Origin: an uncultured Shewanella sp.
Lineage (GTDB): Bacteria; Pseudomonadota; Gammaproteobacteria; Enterobacterales; Shewanellaceae
NCBI RefSeq assembly: GCF_947501665.1
Contig: NZ_CANMWS010000019.1
Span: forward strand, 62,001-126,000
Length of the DNA stretch: 64,000 bases
Reading direction: 5' to 3'
A model generated the notes under the pieces. That model was given only the letters and a program-made list of their open reading frames with translations, did not search any database and was not told the origin of the DNA. Every line of letters starts with the position of its first letter. Positions within the stretch are counted from its first letter, which is position 1. This document shows positions 1 through 8,815 of the stretch, one piece after another. Made by a program: the position numbers and the translations under genes.

Positions 1-538
1 CTTTTCGAACGCCTGAGGTATTGCGAGCGACTTCTACCGCGAGATCCGCTTGTTCTTTGGCAACATAGCCGATAAGAAAAACTTCTCCGTTTTCAGTAAC
101 AACTTTTATGTTGGTCATATCTAAGTTTTGCTCACCGAGCATACGGCCTTTGACTTTTGTCGTGATCCAAGTGTCATTACTTCGTGTGGTAAAAGACGTT
201 GGGTTACCAATACGAATTTGATTATGAATTTTCCCGCCTAAATTCAGCTTATTAACAACGCTAATGGCTTTATTTCTTAACATTGAATTGGGTGCTTGAC
301 CAATTAAGAGTACATTGTTATTCAAGACGACGGCAGAAATATTTGCTTGATTTTTTAAGTCTGGTTGGGAAGAAAGCGCACTGGCGATATTGAAGTTAGC
401 ATTGGTATCATCCAGTTGTGTACTGACAGGACGCTCATCATTGGCGACCATAGCGCCGCTGACGGCACCAGCGACGAGGGCGCCTGCACAGCCTTGCAAT
501 AAAAAAAGCGGCAAAATTAATGGGAGCCAAGCTCTCAC
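1..538 (-). CDS. dolP: DolP (YraP) outer-membrane BON-domain lipoprotein, 3' end cut by window
   Basis: Reading leftward from a GTG at 538, the frame begins with a lipoprotein signal peptide whose lipobox is LLQGC, then continues open to the window edge (179 codons). The body carries BON-domain features: a stretch around ANISAVVLNNNVLLIGQAP and a second around ITTKVKGRMLGEQNLDMTNI followed by GEVFLIGYV. E. coli DolP is about 191 residues, so only some dozen residues should be missing. DolP is an outer-membrane lipoprotein that binds anionic phospholipid at the division site and supports envelope integrity. The GTG overlaps the TGA of the upstream SIS gene by four bases (GTGA), which suggests translational coupling. 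Gene order yraN-diaA-dolP is the conserved gammaproteobacterial order. Identification is confident; the exact C-terminus is outside the window. Confidence 0.9.
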   Translation of the reverse strand, partial: MRAWLPLILPLFLLQGCAGALVAGAVSGAMVANDERPVSTQLDDTNANFNIASALSSQPDLKNQANISAVVLNNNVLLIGQAPNSMLRNKAISVVNKLNLGGKIHNQIRIGNPTSFTTRSNDTWITTKVKGRMLGEQNLDMTNIKVVTENGEVFLIGYVAKEQADLAVEVARNTSGVRK

Positions 539-1128
539 TGCTGTTCATCCTGTGGGAATAGGGTTCTGTCTATGTTGTCACAAAGGCAATGAATGGCTAA
601 TAAATGAACTTCTTGAATGCGGGCTGTGACATTGGAAGGCACGCGAATTTCAACATCATTAACACTAAGTAACCCTGCCATAGGCCCACCGTCTTTGCCT
701 GTTAGGGCGACAATCGTCATATCTCGACTCAGTGCAGCTTCAATGGCCTTAATAACGTTTCCTGAGTGACCACTGGTAGAGATAGCTAATAGAATGTCTC
801 CAGGTTGCCCTAAAGCTAAAATTTGTTTTGAAAACACTTCATCATAACTGTAATCATTGGCAATAGCCGTTAAGGTAGAGCTATCTGTTGTGAGGGCAAT
901 AGCAGGAAGAGGGGGGCGTTCAACTTCATAGCGATTAAGTAATTCAGCTGAAAAATGTTGCGCATCACCAGCACTGCCACCATTACCACAGGCTAAGATT
1001 TTATTACCACCGAGTAAACAATTAACCATCATTTCTGCGGCTTTGGCAATGGACTCAGGTAAGGCTTCAGAAGCATCAATTTTGGTTTGAATGGATTCGG
1101 TAAAGCTATGTTTAATACGGTCTAACAT
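535..1128 (-). CDS. diaA: SIS-domain protein, DiaA/phosphoheptose isomerase type
   Basis: A 197-residue SIS-domain protein, colinear over its length with E. coli DiaA (196 residues), the tetrameric DnaA-binding initiation factor, and with the paralogous sedoheptulose-7-phosphate isomerase GmhA. The phosphosugar-binding loops are visible as CGNGGSAGDAQH (residues 47-58) and STSGHSGN (117-124). The locus, between yraN and dolP, is that of diaA. However, residues matching the GmhA catalytic pair are present: Glu62 in FSAELLNRY and His180 in EVHLLAIHCLCD. E. coli DiaA has lost the glutamate. The protein may therefore be DiaA by descent but still enzymatically competent. Its TGA overlaps the dolP start by four bases, and a 97-bp gap separates it from yraN. 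The family is certain; the choice between DiaA and GmhA function is open. Confidence 0.88.
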   Translation of the reverse strand: MLDRIKHSFTESIQTKIDASEALPESIAKAAEMMVNCLLGGNKILACGNGGSAGDAQHFSAELLNRYEVERPPLPAIALTTDSSTLTAIANDYSYDEVFSKQILALGQPGDILLAISTSGHSGNVIKAIEAALSRDMTIVALTGKDGGPMAGLLSVNDVEIRVPSNVTARIQEVHLLAIHCLCDNIDRTLFPQDEQQ

Positions 1129-1225
1129 GGATAAATCCTTAACGATTGTTTGCGTAATGGCTATATGAACACTTCATTTTATGGGCAACCCCATAGCTGA
1201 TCGTTGAACATAAGCGACGATAAAA

Positions 1226-1561
1226 TTAAAATGCATCGCGGATCCATTGAATGTTGTTCGGATCCATAGCGATAAAATCAAATCGACAAGTTGCATCTAT
1301 TTGGTTTAATTGTAAGTAATGGCTAGCAGCACGCTTTATACGATGTTGCTGCCTTTGACTTAACGCATTCATTGCACCACCAAAATGTAAATCTGAACGA
1401 TATTTTACTTCAACAAATACCCAAACAGTACCTTCTTTCATGATTATGTCTATTTCACCAAATTTGAAACGAACATTTCTCGCAACTAAATGTAAGCCTT
1501 GTTGTTGCAAATAGATAATGGCTGTTTGTTCACTTGCTTGTCCATGACAACCTTTAAGCAC
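1226..1561 (-). CDS. yraN: YraN / UPF0102 endonuclease-like protein
   Basis: A small basic protein (111 residues) of the UPF0102 family, which has a Holliday-junction-resolvase-like nuclease fold. The likely metal site is visible: GEIDII (35-40) followed by VFVEVKYR (49-56), which matches the D-x(n)-ExK signature. The start is GTG at 1561, preceded by AGGA about six bases upstream. The protein is slightly shorter than E. coli YraN (131 residues) because the N-terminal extension is absent; the core is complete. It lies between lpoA and the SIS gene as in E. coli. The family role is not firmly established, so only fold-level function is claimed. Confidence 0.88.
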   Translation of the reverse strand: MLKGCHGQASEQTAIIYLQQQGLHLVARNVRFKFGEIDIIMKEGTVWVFVEVKYRSDLHFGGAMNALSQRQQHRIKRAASHYLQLNQIDATCRFDFIAMDPNNIQWIRDAF

Positions 1562-1794
1562 ACTAATATCCTGAAGTGACTCTCTATGACGTTGAGTATA
1601 TACCCAAAATGCGACATTATGCGAGGTCTAGCCACTTTGAGAGCCTCTCGTTTTATTTGCTTAGAAGATATTGTTTGTCATGCTTCAAATTAGGTTAAGC
1701 AAGTTGTGTTATTGCTATGCAATTTATTGTATGAGCAATAACACGTCTTTACTTTTCACAAAAAATAATACATTTTTACTTTTTTAGTCCTGAT

Positions 1795-3651
1795 TCATTT
1801 TGATGGTAATGGTTTTAAATTACCTCTTTGGTAACGGCCCCAACTTAATTGTCTATTGATTATACCTTTGTCGTTAACCGATAAGGTGCCGCTTAAGCCA
1901 TTTAATTGATAGCCAGGTAATGCTCTCATTTGAGCCAGTTTATCGACAAGATCAACAGCATCATAACCCATACTATAAAGTCGTTTTTGACTGTTGCTCC
2001 AAGTGGGCCACAATTGACTCACCGTTCGAGTATCTGAGTCTGGGCGAATAAGCCAAGGAATATCACTGATCGTCAGGTTATTTAATTCTTCATCGGCTTC
2101 TCTGCCACCATCTTTTAAATGACTTCGGCTACTGGCGTACAAAGGGACTGGCTGAGCAAAAACACTGAAATTGACATCAATAAAAGGTTTTAATAAGGCC
2201 AGATCATGGCTTGCTGATAACATGTAAATGGCATCAATATCACGTCGAGAGCGAAAATCGGCTTTGAGTGATAAATTGAGGACGCGTTTTAGAGCGGCAA
2301 TACGCTCCTTACTGTCAATGACACCTAATGCTTTTTGTACCGTGACCTTCATTTTATCACCCGCATCATAATAGTGAATTTCTGCGGGGGTGTGAGTCAA
2401 TGCTTGCCAAGTTTTGTTAAAACTATCAGCCATGTTATGACCCATTTTGTCATTACTAGCTAATATTAATGGGATTTTTATACCGTCTTTAAATAACCGA
2501 TTAGCGGCATCATTGGCTTCGTCACTAGGTGATAAGGCAAAATAAAAGGTATCTTTATTGGAAGAGGGATTTTTAGCCGTATTTAAAAACAGCTGTGGAA
2601 TGATTTTTTCATTATTGCCTGTAGCTTGCTTTATAGAAGCGTCATTTGTCTGTAATGCTGCGACAGAGTTTGGCAGTAATGGGCCAATAATAAATTCAGC
2701 ACCTGCCGCGACGGCTTTGTTATAAGCGGCTTTGGGATCTTGTGCGGTATCATAAAAAGTGAATGTCACATCTTTATCATTTTGGGTTAAATAACTGGAC
2801 ATAATGCCTTGTTTTACTGGGTTGGCAATATTGGCTCTGGCTCCAGTTAAGGGCAATAATACTGCAATATTTCTCGGCCTGTAAGGTTTGGCATTCAGTG
2901 CATTTTCAAGATCCGTAGGCAGTTTACGGGTTGCAGGATGGGATGGGTTTTGTTGTTGCCAGCGACTTAATTGACTCACTAACTGGTTTGGATCAACAGC
3001 ATAACGCTTGGTTAAATAGGCGAGTTGTAACCAGCCTGCAAAAATAGAATCGTCACTATCGGTGGAGAAACGTTTCAGTGTTTCTTCTGAAAGAGGTTGT
3101 AGGGTTCGCCAAATCGTGTCATTGACTTCATTCGCTTGTGATGTGGGTAAATATTGACTGAGATAACTTAATTGGCGTACTTCCTCTATGGGCTGATTAC
3201 GCTCTTGATAAAGCTGTGCTTTTAACTGGTAATAACTGACCCATTGCCATTTTGCCAGCTGCCAATTGGCTGGATAATTTAATACTTTAATGGCTTCACC
3301 ATAGCGGGACTGCATTTTCAGAACTCTGGCTGTGAGATATTGATACTCGGCTTGAAGTTCATTAATGGGTAATAATGTGGCCTTCATAGAGTTCAGTAAT
3401 TGTTCTGCCGTACTGTCATCTCCTGAATTAATCATGGCATGAGCGGCTAATAACAAGTAACGTTGACGCAGTTGCTGATTTTTTTCTGCTTTGGCTTTCG
3501 CTAAGTATTGCGCCGATGTTAAAGGGGCGCTGATTAAAGAAATGCTAGTCGATTCAGTCTTTACCGGGCCGGTTGGGGTTGCACAACCGAACAAAACTGC
3601 CGATAACACAGCGATAGAAATTAATTTAGTTGTCTTCAGGCTTTTTAACAC
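1795..3651 (-). CDS. lpoA: LpoA, lipoprotein activator of penicillin-binding protein 1A
   Basis: A 618-residue lipoprotein of the LppC/LpoA family. The signal peptide ends in the lipobox LFGC with acylated Cys23. The N-terminal half (about 50-250) is helical and TPR-like (for example QLRQRYLLLAAHAMINSG). The C-terminal half (about 255-610) has the periplasmic-binding-protein-like fold, starting at RPRNIAVLLPLTGARANIA. LpoA sits in the outer membrane and stimulates the transpeptidase PBP1A across the periplasm. E. coli LpoA is about 678 residues; the shorter length fits versions with a shorter linker. The start is GTG at 3651 with a weak ribosome site. It is divergent from rsmI, as in E. coli. 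The 230 bases between its end and yraN hold no gene that I can see. Confidence 0.93.
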   Translation of the reverse strand: MLKSLKTTKLISIAVLSAVLFGCATPTGPVKTESTSISLISAPLTSAQYLAKAKAEKNQQLRQRYLLLAAHAMINSGDDSTAEQLLNSMKATLLPINELQAEYQYLTARVLKMQSRYGEAIKVLNYPANWQLAKWQWVSYYQLKAQLYQERNQPIEEVRQLSYLSQYLPTSQANEVNDTIWRTLQPLSEETLKRFSTDSDDSIFAGWLQLAYLTKRYAVDPNQLVSQLSRWQQQNPSHPATRKLPTDLENALNAKPYRPRNIAVLLPLTGARANIANPVKQGIMSSYLTQNDKDVTFTFYDTAQDPKAAYNKAVAAGAEFIIGPLLPNSVAALQTNDASIKQATGNNEKIIPQLFLNTAKNPSSNKDTFYFALSPSDEANDAANRLFKDGIKIPLILASNDKMGHNMADSFNKTWQALTHTPAEIHYYDAGDKMKVTVQKALGVIDSKERIAALKRVLNLSLKADFRSRRDIDAIYMLSASHDLALLKPFIDVNFSVFAQPVPLYASSRSHLKDGGREADEELNNLTISDIPWLIRPDSDTRTVSQLWPTWSNSQKRLYSMGYDAVDLVDKLAQMRALPGYQLNGLSGTLSVNDKGIINRQLSWGRYQRGNLKPLPSK

Positions 3652-3740
3652 AGGTCTTTACTCTGGTAAGATGCTGCCAGTAGTTTAACCTTCTCTTACG
3701 CTTGACGAAAGTCTTGTTGAAAATCTATACAGAGGTAGAT

Positions 3741-4595
3741 ATGGGCCTATCGGTCGCACTTTACATTGTTCCAACGCCAATAGGTAACTTAGAAGACCTA
3801 AGTTCTCGAGCAATAACAGTACTTAAGCAAGTTTCATTGATAGCATGTGAAGATACTAGACACAGTGGTAAATTATTAAGTCATTTTAGTATTGAGACAA
3901 AAAAAATGGCCTTACATGATCATAATGAACGTGATAGGGCTCAAGGGATCATACAAAAATTATCCAATGGCGAGTCTGTTGCGCTGATTTCAGATGCGGG
4001 AACGCCTCTCATTTCTGATCCAGGCTATCATTTAGTGTCTCAAGTGCGTGCTGCTGGATTTGATGTGAGTCCTTTGCCTGGACCTTGCGCTGCAATCACG
4101 GCGTTGAGTGCATCGGGCTTGCCTTCTGACAGGTTTTCTTTTGAAGGCTTTTTACCTTCAAAAGAAAAAGGTCGAGTGGATAAATTAACGGCGCTAAAAG
4201 AAGATCCACGCACGCTTATTTTCTATGAGTCTCCTCATCGAATTTTACACAGTTTAACATCCATTTCGGCTGTGTTTGGCGATGAACGGCAAGTGGTCAT
4301 GGCAAGAGAAGTGACCAAAGTGTTTGAAACTTTTCTGTCAGGCACGGTAGCGGAAGTATTAGCGAAAGTGAGCCAAGACAGCAATCAGCAAAAAGGAGAA
4401 ATTGTCCTTATGTGCCATGGTTTCCGTCAGGTTAAAATAGAAGGTGATGAGCAAGCTATTCCTGCTAAGGTAATGCAAACATTAACCTTATTAAATGAAG
4501 AGCTGCCTTTAAAGAAAGCGGCAGCGATTACTGCAGAGATTTATGGATTGAAGAAAAATGCACTGTATAAACATGGCTTAGCATCAGGTTTATAA
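3741..4595 (+). CDS. rsmI: RsmI, 16S rRNA C1402 2'-O-ribose methyltransferase
   Basis: This 284-residue protein matches E. coli RsmI almost throughout. Visible motifs are LYIVPTPIGNLEDLSSRA near the N-terminus, CEDTRHSGKLL, LISDAGTPLISDPGYH and LPGPCAAITALSASGLPSDRF, the tetrapyrrole/SAM methyltransferase signature. RsmI methylates the ribose of C1402 in the ribosomal P site using S-adenosylmethionine. I chose ATG at 3741 because AGAGG lies six bases upstream and the homologous region begins just after it. An in-frame upstream start at 3702 would add 13 unlike residues. It is divergent from lpoA and is followed by a decayed repeat and rnpB. Confidence 0.95.
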   Translation: MGLSVALYIVPTPIGNLEDLSSRAITVLKQVSLIACEDTRHSGKLLSHFSIETKKMALHDHNERDRAQGIIQKLSNGESVALISDAGTPLISDPGYHLVSQVRAAGFDVSPLPGPCAAITALSASGLPSDRFSFEGFLPSKEKGRVDKLTALKEDPRTLIFYESPHRILHSLTSISAVFGDERQVVMAREVTKVFETFLSGTVAEVLAKVSQDSNQQKGEIVLMCHGFRQVKIEGDEQAIPAKVMQTLTLLNEELPLKKAAAITAEIYGLKKNALYKHGLASGL

Positions 4596-4649
4596 TTGCA
4601 TTGCTTATAACAGTATCATTTGAACGCTGTGACTTGCATTAAGATTGGA

Positions 4650-4833
4650 CTTTTAGAATGACTAGGCTCGATGTTTAGCTGACCATCAAGGTCGTTCATT
4701 CACATCCATGTGATCACGACATTTGTTCATCCTTAAACATTAGATGATGGAAATGTCATTTATGCGGGCGCTATTAATGATCTTGTCTAAAAGGCTTTTC
4801 ATTTCAGCTCTGCAGCTTGAAGTATCACGGGTA
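4650..4833. mobile_element. decayed MITE (right part), same family as the copy at 14616
   Basis: The segment between rsmI and rnpB aligns with the right half of the intact element at 14616-14926. Shared blocks include GCTGACCATCAAGG, GATGATGGAAATGTCAT, CTTGTCTAAAAGGCTTT and the terminal CTTGAAGTATCACGGGTA. Relative to the intact copy it has an extra stretch of about 50 bases after GACCATCAAGG, and no convincing left terminal repeat. It carries no coding capacity, so it is a non-autonomous relic. Its right end abuts the RNase P RNA gene. The left boundary is approximate. Confidence 0.7.
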
Positions 4834-4845
4834 TACAGGTATACT
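4817..4845 (+). promoter_or_regulatory. predicted sigma-70 promoter of rnpB, partly inside the MITE end
   Basis: A TTGAAG -35 box (4817-4822) and a TATACT -10 box (4840-4845) are separated by 17 bases, and the RNA 5' helix starts about six bases after the -10. The -35 box lies within the terminal repeat of the adjacent MITE relic (CTTGAAGTATCACGGGTA). The boxes are read directly; the use of this promoter is inferred. Confidence 0.6.
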
Positions 4846-4850
4846 CCGCG

Positions 4851-5200
4851 CCGAGTTGGCCAGACAGTTGCCGCGTCGTAAGACGGGGAGGAAAGTCCGG
4901 GCTTCATAGAGCAGGGTGCCAGATAACGTCTGGGCGGTGTGAACCGACGACAAGTGCAGCAGAGAGGAGACCGCCTATTCAATTTATTGGATAGGTAAGG
5001 CTGAAAGGGTGCGGTAAGAGCGCACCGCATGGCTAGTAATAGTCCATGGCAAGGTAAACTCCACCCGAAGCAAGATCAAATAGGGTTCCGTATGGCGTGG
5101 CTCGCGTTGGAACCGGGTAGATCGCTTGAGCCTGTGAGCGATTGCAGGCCTAGATGAATAACTGTCCACGACAGGACCCGGCTTATCGGCCAACTCAACC
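4851..5200 (+). ncRNA. rnpB: RNase P RNA (M1 RNA), bacterial type A
   Basis: The catalytic RNA of ribonuclease P, which removes tRNA 5' leaders. Conserved type-A segments are readable: GAGGAAAGTCCGGGC near 4890, CATAGAGCAGGGTGCCAG, AGTGCAGCAGAGAGGAGACC near 4955-4975, and the 3' segment ACAGGACCCGGCTTATCGG. The closing P1 helix is formed by GAGTTGGCC at the 5' end and GGCCAACTC at 5189-5197, which defines the limits to within a few bases. It sits between rsmI and a convergent NTF2-like gene, and a strong terminator follows. Confidence 0.95.
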
Positions 5201-5210
5201 TAATCTTAGA

Positions 5211-5243
5211 AAGCCGCTGATTTTATTATCAGCGGCTTTTTTG
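5211..5243 (+). terminator. rho-independent terminator of rnpB, probably bidirectional
   Basis: AAAGCCGCTGA pairs with TCAGCGGCTTT around a TTTTATTA loop and is followed by a T run. A-tracts upstream would also terminate the convergent gene at 5275-5802. Confidence 0.9.
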
Positions 5244-5274
5244 TGCCTAATTTTATCGTTAAAATTAACAGGTT

Positions 5275-5802
5275 TTAGCGTCTGCTTTTCACTAATTCAA
5301 GTAGTTTATGAACGCAGGCCTGCCCATTAACGGGCAATTTTTTCTCATCAATGAGTCCGACTTGGGCGAGTACTGAACCTTGATCCCAATAGATGCGCTC
5401 GCTGTCGACTTTTTCATCTTTAAAATTGACAATGACAATAGTGAAAAACGATATTTTTTTGTAGCTTGGAGAAATATTGGGTAGCAGCCAAGGTATTTCT
5501 CTGTCGTGAGTTAAACTCATGACAAGCTCGGTGACCAGAAGATCAGTATTAAACGATTTTGAGATGACTTCAATGTCCATATCATCTGGAAATTGACCAA
5601 TAAATTCAGTATTATAAAAATGTTTTACTGCTTGATAATTATCTCCACCACGTAATGTAGGAATGTTGATCACGTAAGGATCCTCACTCATGGTCGCCAT
5701 AGTGTCATTAATATTTTTATGATCGAATTCGGCAGCCATATGCTCATCAAAGATATCAACGTACTTTTGATGAAGTTGAGATGTTATTTCTTTTGTAGCC
5801 AA
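5275..5802 (-). CDS. NTF2-like (SnoaL-type) protein
   Basis: A 175-residue soluble protein with the look of the NTF2/SnoaL alpha+beta barrel. Its N-terminal helix (HQKYVDIFDEHMAAEF) is followed by a segment like those in SnoaL/ester-cyclase families (TMSEDPYVINIPTLRGG, then AVKHFYNTEFIGQFP). Its C-terminal strands FFTIVIVNFKDEKVDSERIY and WDQGSVLAQVGL are typical of the barrel. The start is TTG at 5802, supported by a strong AGGAGAAGGGG ribosome site. Members include small enzymes and ligand-binding proteins, so no reaction can be assigned. It is convergent with rnpB and shares its terminator. Confidence 0.65.
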   Translation of the reverse strand: MATKEITSQLHQKYVDIFDEHMAAEFDHKNINDTMATMSEDPYVINIPTLRGGDNYQAVKHFYNTEFIGQFPDDMDIEVISKSFNTDLLVTELVMSLTHDREIPWLLPNISPSYKKISFFTIVIVNFKDEKVDSERIYWDQGSVLAQVGLIDEKKLPVNGQACVHKLLELVKSRR

Positions 5803-5976
5803 ACCCCTTCTCCTAACAAGTTTTATTGTTAGTAATTGTAGCTAAGGTTTTTAGTCTGTGGTGAGAGAGGTGATGTATGTTTAAAGCAGGTATGAGTGAA
5901 TCGCAGTGAAAGACGAAAGTTATCACGTATAAAATGTGTTTTTTTAGAAGGATAAAGATAAACAGATAATAAAGAG

Positions 5977-6052
5977 TGGTGGGTCGTGAAGGATTCGAAC
6001 CTTCGACCAATTGGTTAAAAGCCAACTGCTCTACCGACTGAGCTAACGACCC
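5977..6052 (-). tRNA. tRNA-Lys (anticodon UUU)
   Basis: On the minus strand a 76-base cloverleaf begins GGGTCGTTAGCTCAG and ends with ACGACCCACCA, so the CCA is encoded. The anticodon loop is CTTTTAA, giving anticodon UUU (lysine). The T-loop GGTTCGAATCC is canonical. Confidence 0.97.
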
Positions 6053-6621
6053 ATCTTTGAAAGCGAGCGCATGGTACCCCGATCATTTTATTTTAGCAAG
6101 CAAAAAATGAAAAACTTTTGCTTTTATTTGTGGTTTGACTTTTAGTTGATAATTTTTTGTTCGTTCAGCGGCTATTTAGCTATTTTAGGGCAGGATAGCT
6201 CTTAGGTCAGGATTGGGGACTAAGACGATTAAGTTCACGGGAGTCATGTTCATGATGAGGGTAGGTAAACACACTTTACATATTTGCTTGCAATTATTCG
6301 AGTGCGTTTTCAGGCAACTCTGTTTATTCTTTCTTAACATTAAAATAAATTTATATATCGGTTTAATTGCTGTTTATCAGTAAAGACGGTTTGTCATTTA
6401 TATCACAATAAATACCGAAACTTTTTGAACTTCGCGCCTTTAAAGGGGTTGGGTAAATGAGGTAATTTGTTGCTTATCGAGTGGTTGCTATCTTGTGTCA
6501 CGTGAGTCTGTAGGCATTATTGTTTGCTCACTTTAAGCAAATAGCATGCTTAGCTAGTTAAGCGCAGGTTTTATTGATCAGGAGTATTCATCGGTAAACA
6601 AAGTGAGATGAATATATTTGA
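6053..6621. other. intergenic stretch, no gene seen
   Basis: About 570 bases between tRNA-Lys and the peptidase gene. It is A+T-rich with stop codons in all frames and no RNA gene that I recognise. It must hold the promoters of the divergent tRNA and peptidase genes, but no box stands out. Confidence 0.5.
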
Positions 6622-8049
6622 GTGAAAATGATGAAATATTTTACTGTGATTTCTACTGTTTGTGTATTGATTTTGTTTGGTCTGAACTCTTTTGTAATGG
6701 CGGTCAGTAACGATGGACCCATTGTGAGCGAGAAAAATAAGCTAGATAAAATGCAACTGATCCAAGATAAAAAAAGTGGCCAGTTAAGGCTTGTGAATCG
6801 TTCTGAACAGCAACAAGTTCAAGCATTATTGCCAGTTTCAACTCCCAAAGTTATTCAAAATGATGACTCAAGCCTCAGTATGGCGTTAACGATGCATCCT
6901 CTACCTGCAACTGCGGCTTATGTTAATTCCTATGGTGAAGTAAAAATTTATTATGGCAGTGTGCCCGTTGAAGTATTAACCTTGCCTGACAATATGGCAG
7001 CACAAGAAGGGTTAATAGAAGCATCGTTAAAGGGACCAGAGATTCAAGCTTGTATTTCAGATGACGAGGATGAGCCCACTAGTAGTAGCACCGTGAATAA
7101 TGGAGAACAATTAGCGAATATTGTTATTTGTAGTTCAGATTTTCAAGGAGATGAAAATCAATCTGGAGAGGGGTTTTATGATCCTACTCCAGTTGAAGCT
7201 GTTGGGGGCAATATGGCGACGACATTGGGTGAGCAAAGACAAAATGTATTTTTAGAAGCGGCGCGTATTTGGGGAAAAGAGTTGCTGAGTGATGTGACCA
7301 TTTATGTTAATGCTTCATTTACCCCTTTGACCTGCAGCGAAAATTCAGGGGTTTTAGGCTCCGCAGAGCCGAATTATATTCACTCAAATTTTGATAATGC
7401 ACCTCAAGCTGATACTTGGTATGTTGGCGCGTTAGCGAATAGTTTAAGCGGCCAAATACTCGCTAAAAATGCAGATATCGATGCACGATTTAACTCCAAT
7501 ATTGATTATAATGATGATTGCTTGAATGGTATCAATTGGTATTTAGGTTTAGATGGAAAAAATAATAAGGATATGGATTTATTGACGGTAGTATTACATG
7601 AGATGGCTCATGGTTTAGGCTTTATATCGTTAGTGGATGTGGCTGATGGCAGCTTACGCTTAGGGGAAGTCAATGGGGAAGAGGTCCGATATCATGATAT
7701 CTGGGATCATTATTTATATGGCGTGAGATTAGGTACCTGGCTCAATTTAACGGATGAACAAAGAGCATACTCTGCAACGCGTGATAATAATTTGGTTTGG
7801 CAAGGGGAAAACGTGACATTGCATGCAAGTGCATACAGCGAGGGAGTACATGAACTGGGGCTTTTTAAAATGTATGCGCCTAATTCAGTAGAGCTTGGGT
7901 CATCAGTTTCTCATTTTGATAAAAGTGTGACTCCTAATACATTAATGGAGCCTGAGTTCACAGAGCATACAACCGATGTGGGTTTAGCGGGGGCGTTACT
8001 TGAAGATATCGGTTGGTTAAGGCCAGCAGCGAGTACATTAGCGCAATAG
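6622..8049 (+). CDS. secreted zinc metallopeptidase (HExxH, PA-domain-less type)
   Basis: A 475-residue exported protein. Residues 1-27 form a signal peptide (basic start, then FTVISTVCVLILFGLNSFVMA). The zinc site is HEMAHGLGF (326-334), with a likely third ligand in SHFD (His431), and a Met-turn-like TLMEP (440-444). It ends in ALLEDIGW, as in the Shewanella/Xanthomonas family of large secreted peptidases. The classical metzincin HExxHxxGxxH/D is not met (Ser at the last position), so the His431 assignment is by analogy. The usual protease-associated domain between HExxH and the Met-turn appears to be absent. Three start codons (GTG 6622, ATG 6628, ATG 6631) are possible and make no difference to the signal peptide. 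It is probably transcribed alone. Confidence 0.75.
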   Translation: MKMMKYFTVISTVCVLILFGLNSFVMAVSNDGPIVSEKNKLDKMQLIQDKKSGQLRLVNRSEQQQVQALLPVSTPKVIQNDDSSLSMALTMHPLPATAAYVNSYGEVKIYYGSVPVEVLTLPDNMAAQEGLIEASLKGPEIQACISDDEDEPTSSSTVNNGEQLANIVICSSDFQGDENQSGEGFYDPTPVEAVGGNMATTLGEQRQNVFLEAARIWGKELLSDVTIYVNASFTPLTCSENSGVLGSAEPNYIHSNFDNAPQADTWYVGALANSLSGQILAKNADIDARFNSNIDYNDDCLNGINWYLGLDGKNNKDMDLLTVVLHEMAHGLGFISLVDVADGSLRLGEVNGEEVRYHDIWDHYLYGVRLGTWLNLTDEQRAYSATRDNNLVWQGENVTLHASAYSEGVHELGLFKMYAPNSVELGSSVSHFDKSVTPNTLMEPEFTEHTTDVGLAGALLEDIGWLRPAASTLAQ

Positions 8050-8052
8050 TGA

Positions 8053-8089
8053 ATGGCAACCAAGCTCACCTTTTATGCTGGGTTGCCAT
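8053..8089. terminator. hairpin between convergent genes
   Basis: ATGGCAACC (8053-8061) pairs with GGTTGCCAT (8081-8089), a nine-base-pair stem between the stop codons of the peptidase and cytochrome genes. There is no strong T run, so terminator function is an inference from position. Confidence 0.45.
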
Positions 8090-8096
8090 GGCAATA

Positions 8097-8651
8097 TCAC
8101 TGGATTTTTTTACCTAGCATGCGACTTAGTGTTCCGTCTTTGTCTATGAAATGATGTTTAAGGGCGCCAAGAACATGTAAACTAATCGCCGCCACCATGA
8201 TGTTAGCACCTGTTCCGTGAAGGGTTTCACCTAGCTCTCCCATATTCGCTGCAATGGGAGCAATTTTACCCGTTGAGTCAAAATTTGCTGGAAACAATTC
8301 AAGACCAAAAACGAACAATCCATGTCCACTCGCGGCAGACATTAGCATACCTGAAATAGGCATAAGTAAAATACCGATGATGAGCAGCCAATGGACCACT
8401 TTTGCTAAAAATCGTTCTAACAAAGGGTATTGACTAACTGGCGTTGGCCAGCCATTGATGTAACGCCAAATGACACGCCAAACAATAATGGTAAATAACA
8501 AGATACCAATGGATTTGTGTATAGGGTAAAGTACAAAGGCATTATAGCTTGTCATATAAAAACCGACACTGAGTAAACAAATAAAACAGACAGCGATAAT
8601 CCAGTGTAGGCTGAGGGTGAGGGAAGAGAATTTAGTCTTAGTATCTTTCAT
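8097..8651 (-). CDS. cybB: cytochrome b561 family protein
   Basis: A 184-residue di-heme membrane cytochrome with four predicted transmembrane helices: about 14-34, 47-64, 83-105 and 148-165. Candidate heme ligands are His16 (SLHW), His45 (PIHKSIG), His145 (GETLHGTG) and His159 (SLHVLGALKHH), in the positions usual for bacterial cytochrome b561. The family passes electrons between quinol and other membrane carriers; some members are superoxide:ubiquinone oxidoreductases. The gene is monocistronic and convergent with the peptidase. The symbol is by family resemblance. Confidence 0.85.
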   Translation of the reverse strand: MKDTKTKFSSLTLSLHWIIAVCFICLLSVGFYMTSYNAFVLYPIHKSIGILLFTIIVWRVIWRYINGWPTPVSQYPLLERFLAKVVHWLLIIGILLMPISGMLMSAASGHGLFVFGLELFPANFDSTGKIAPIAANMGELGETLHGTGANIMVAAISLHVLGALKHHFIDKDGTLSRMLGKKIQ

Positions 8652-8815
8652 AATGACTTTTTATTAATTGGATTTACATTCCAGTATAATGTTAAAGAAG
8701 CCAAAGAGCAGATTAGAAGGTGATTTTACCGTTAATATGATTTAATCATAAAGCTGAATGTAATATATGTAGTGATTATGTTATTAATTAGGGGGAATTA
8801 TTTAAGAGATAAATT

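Noticed and set aside
4740..5193. Minus-strand frames across rnpB
   Set aside because: They are antisense to the structured RNase P RNA and have no family resemblance.
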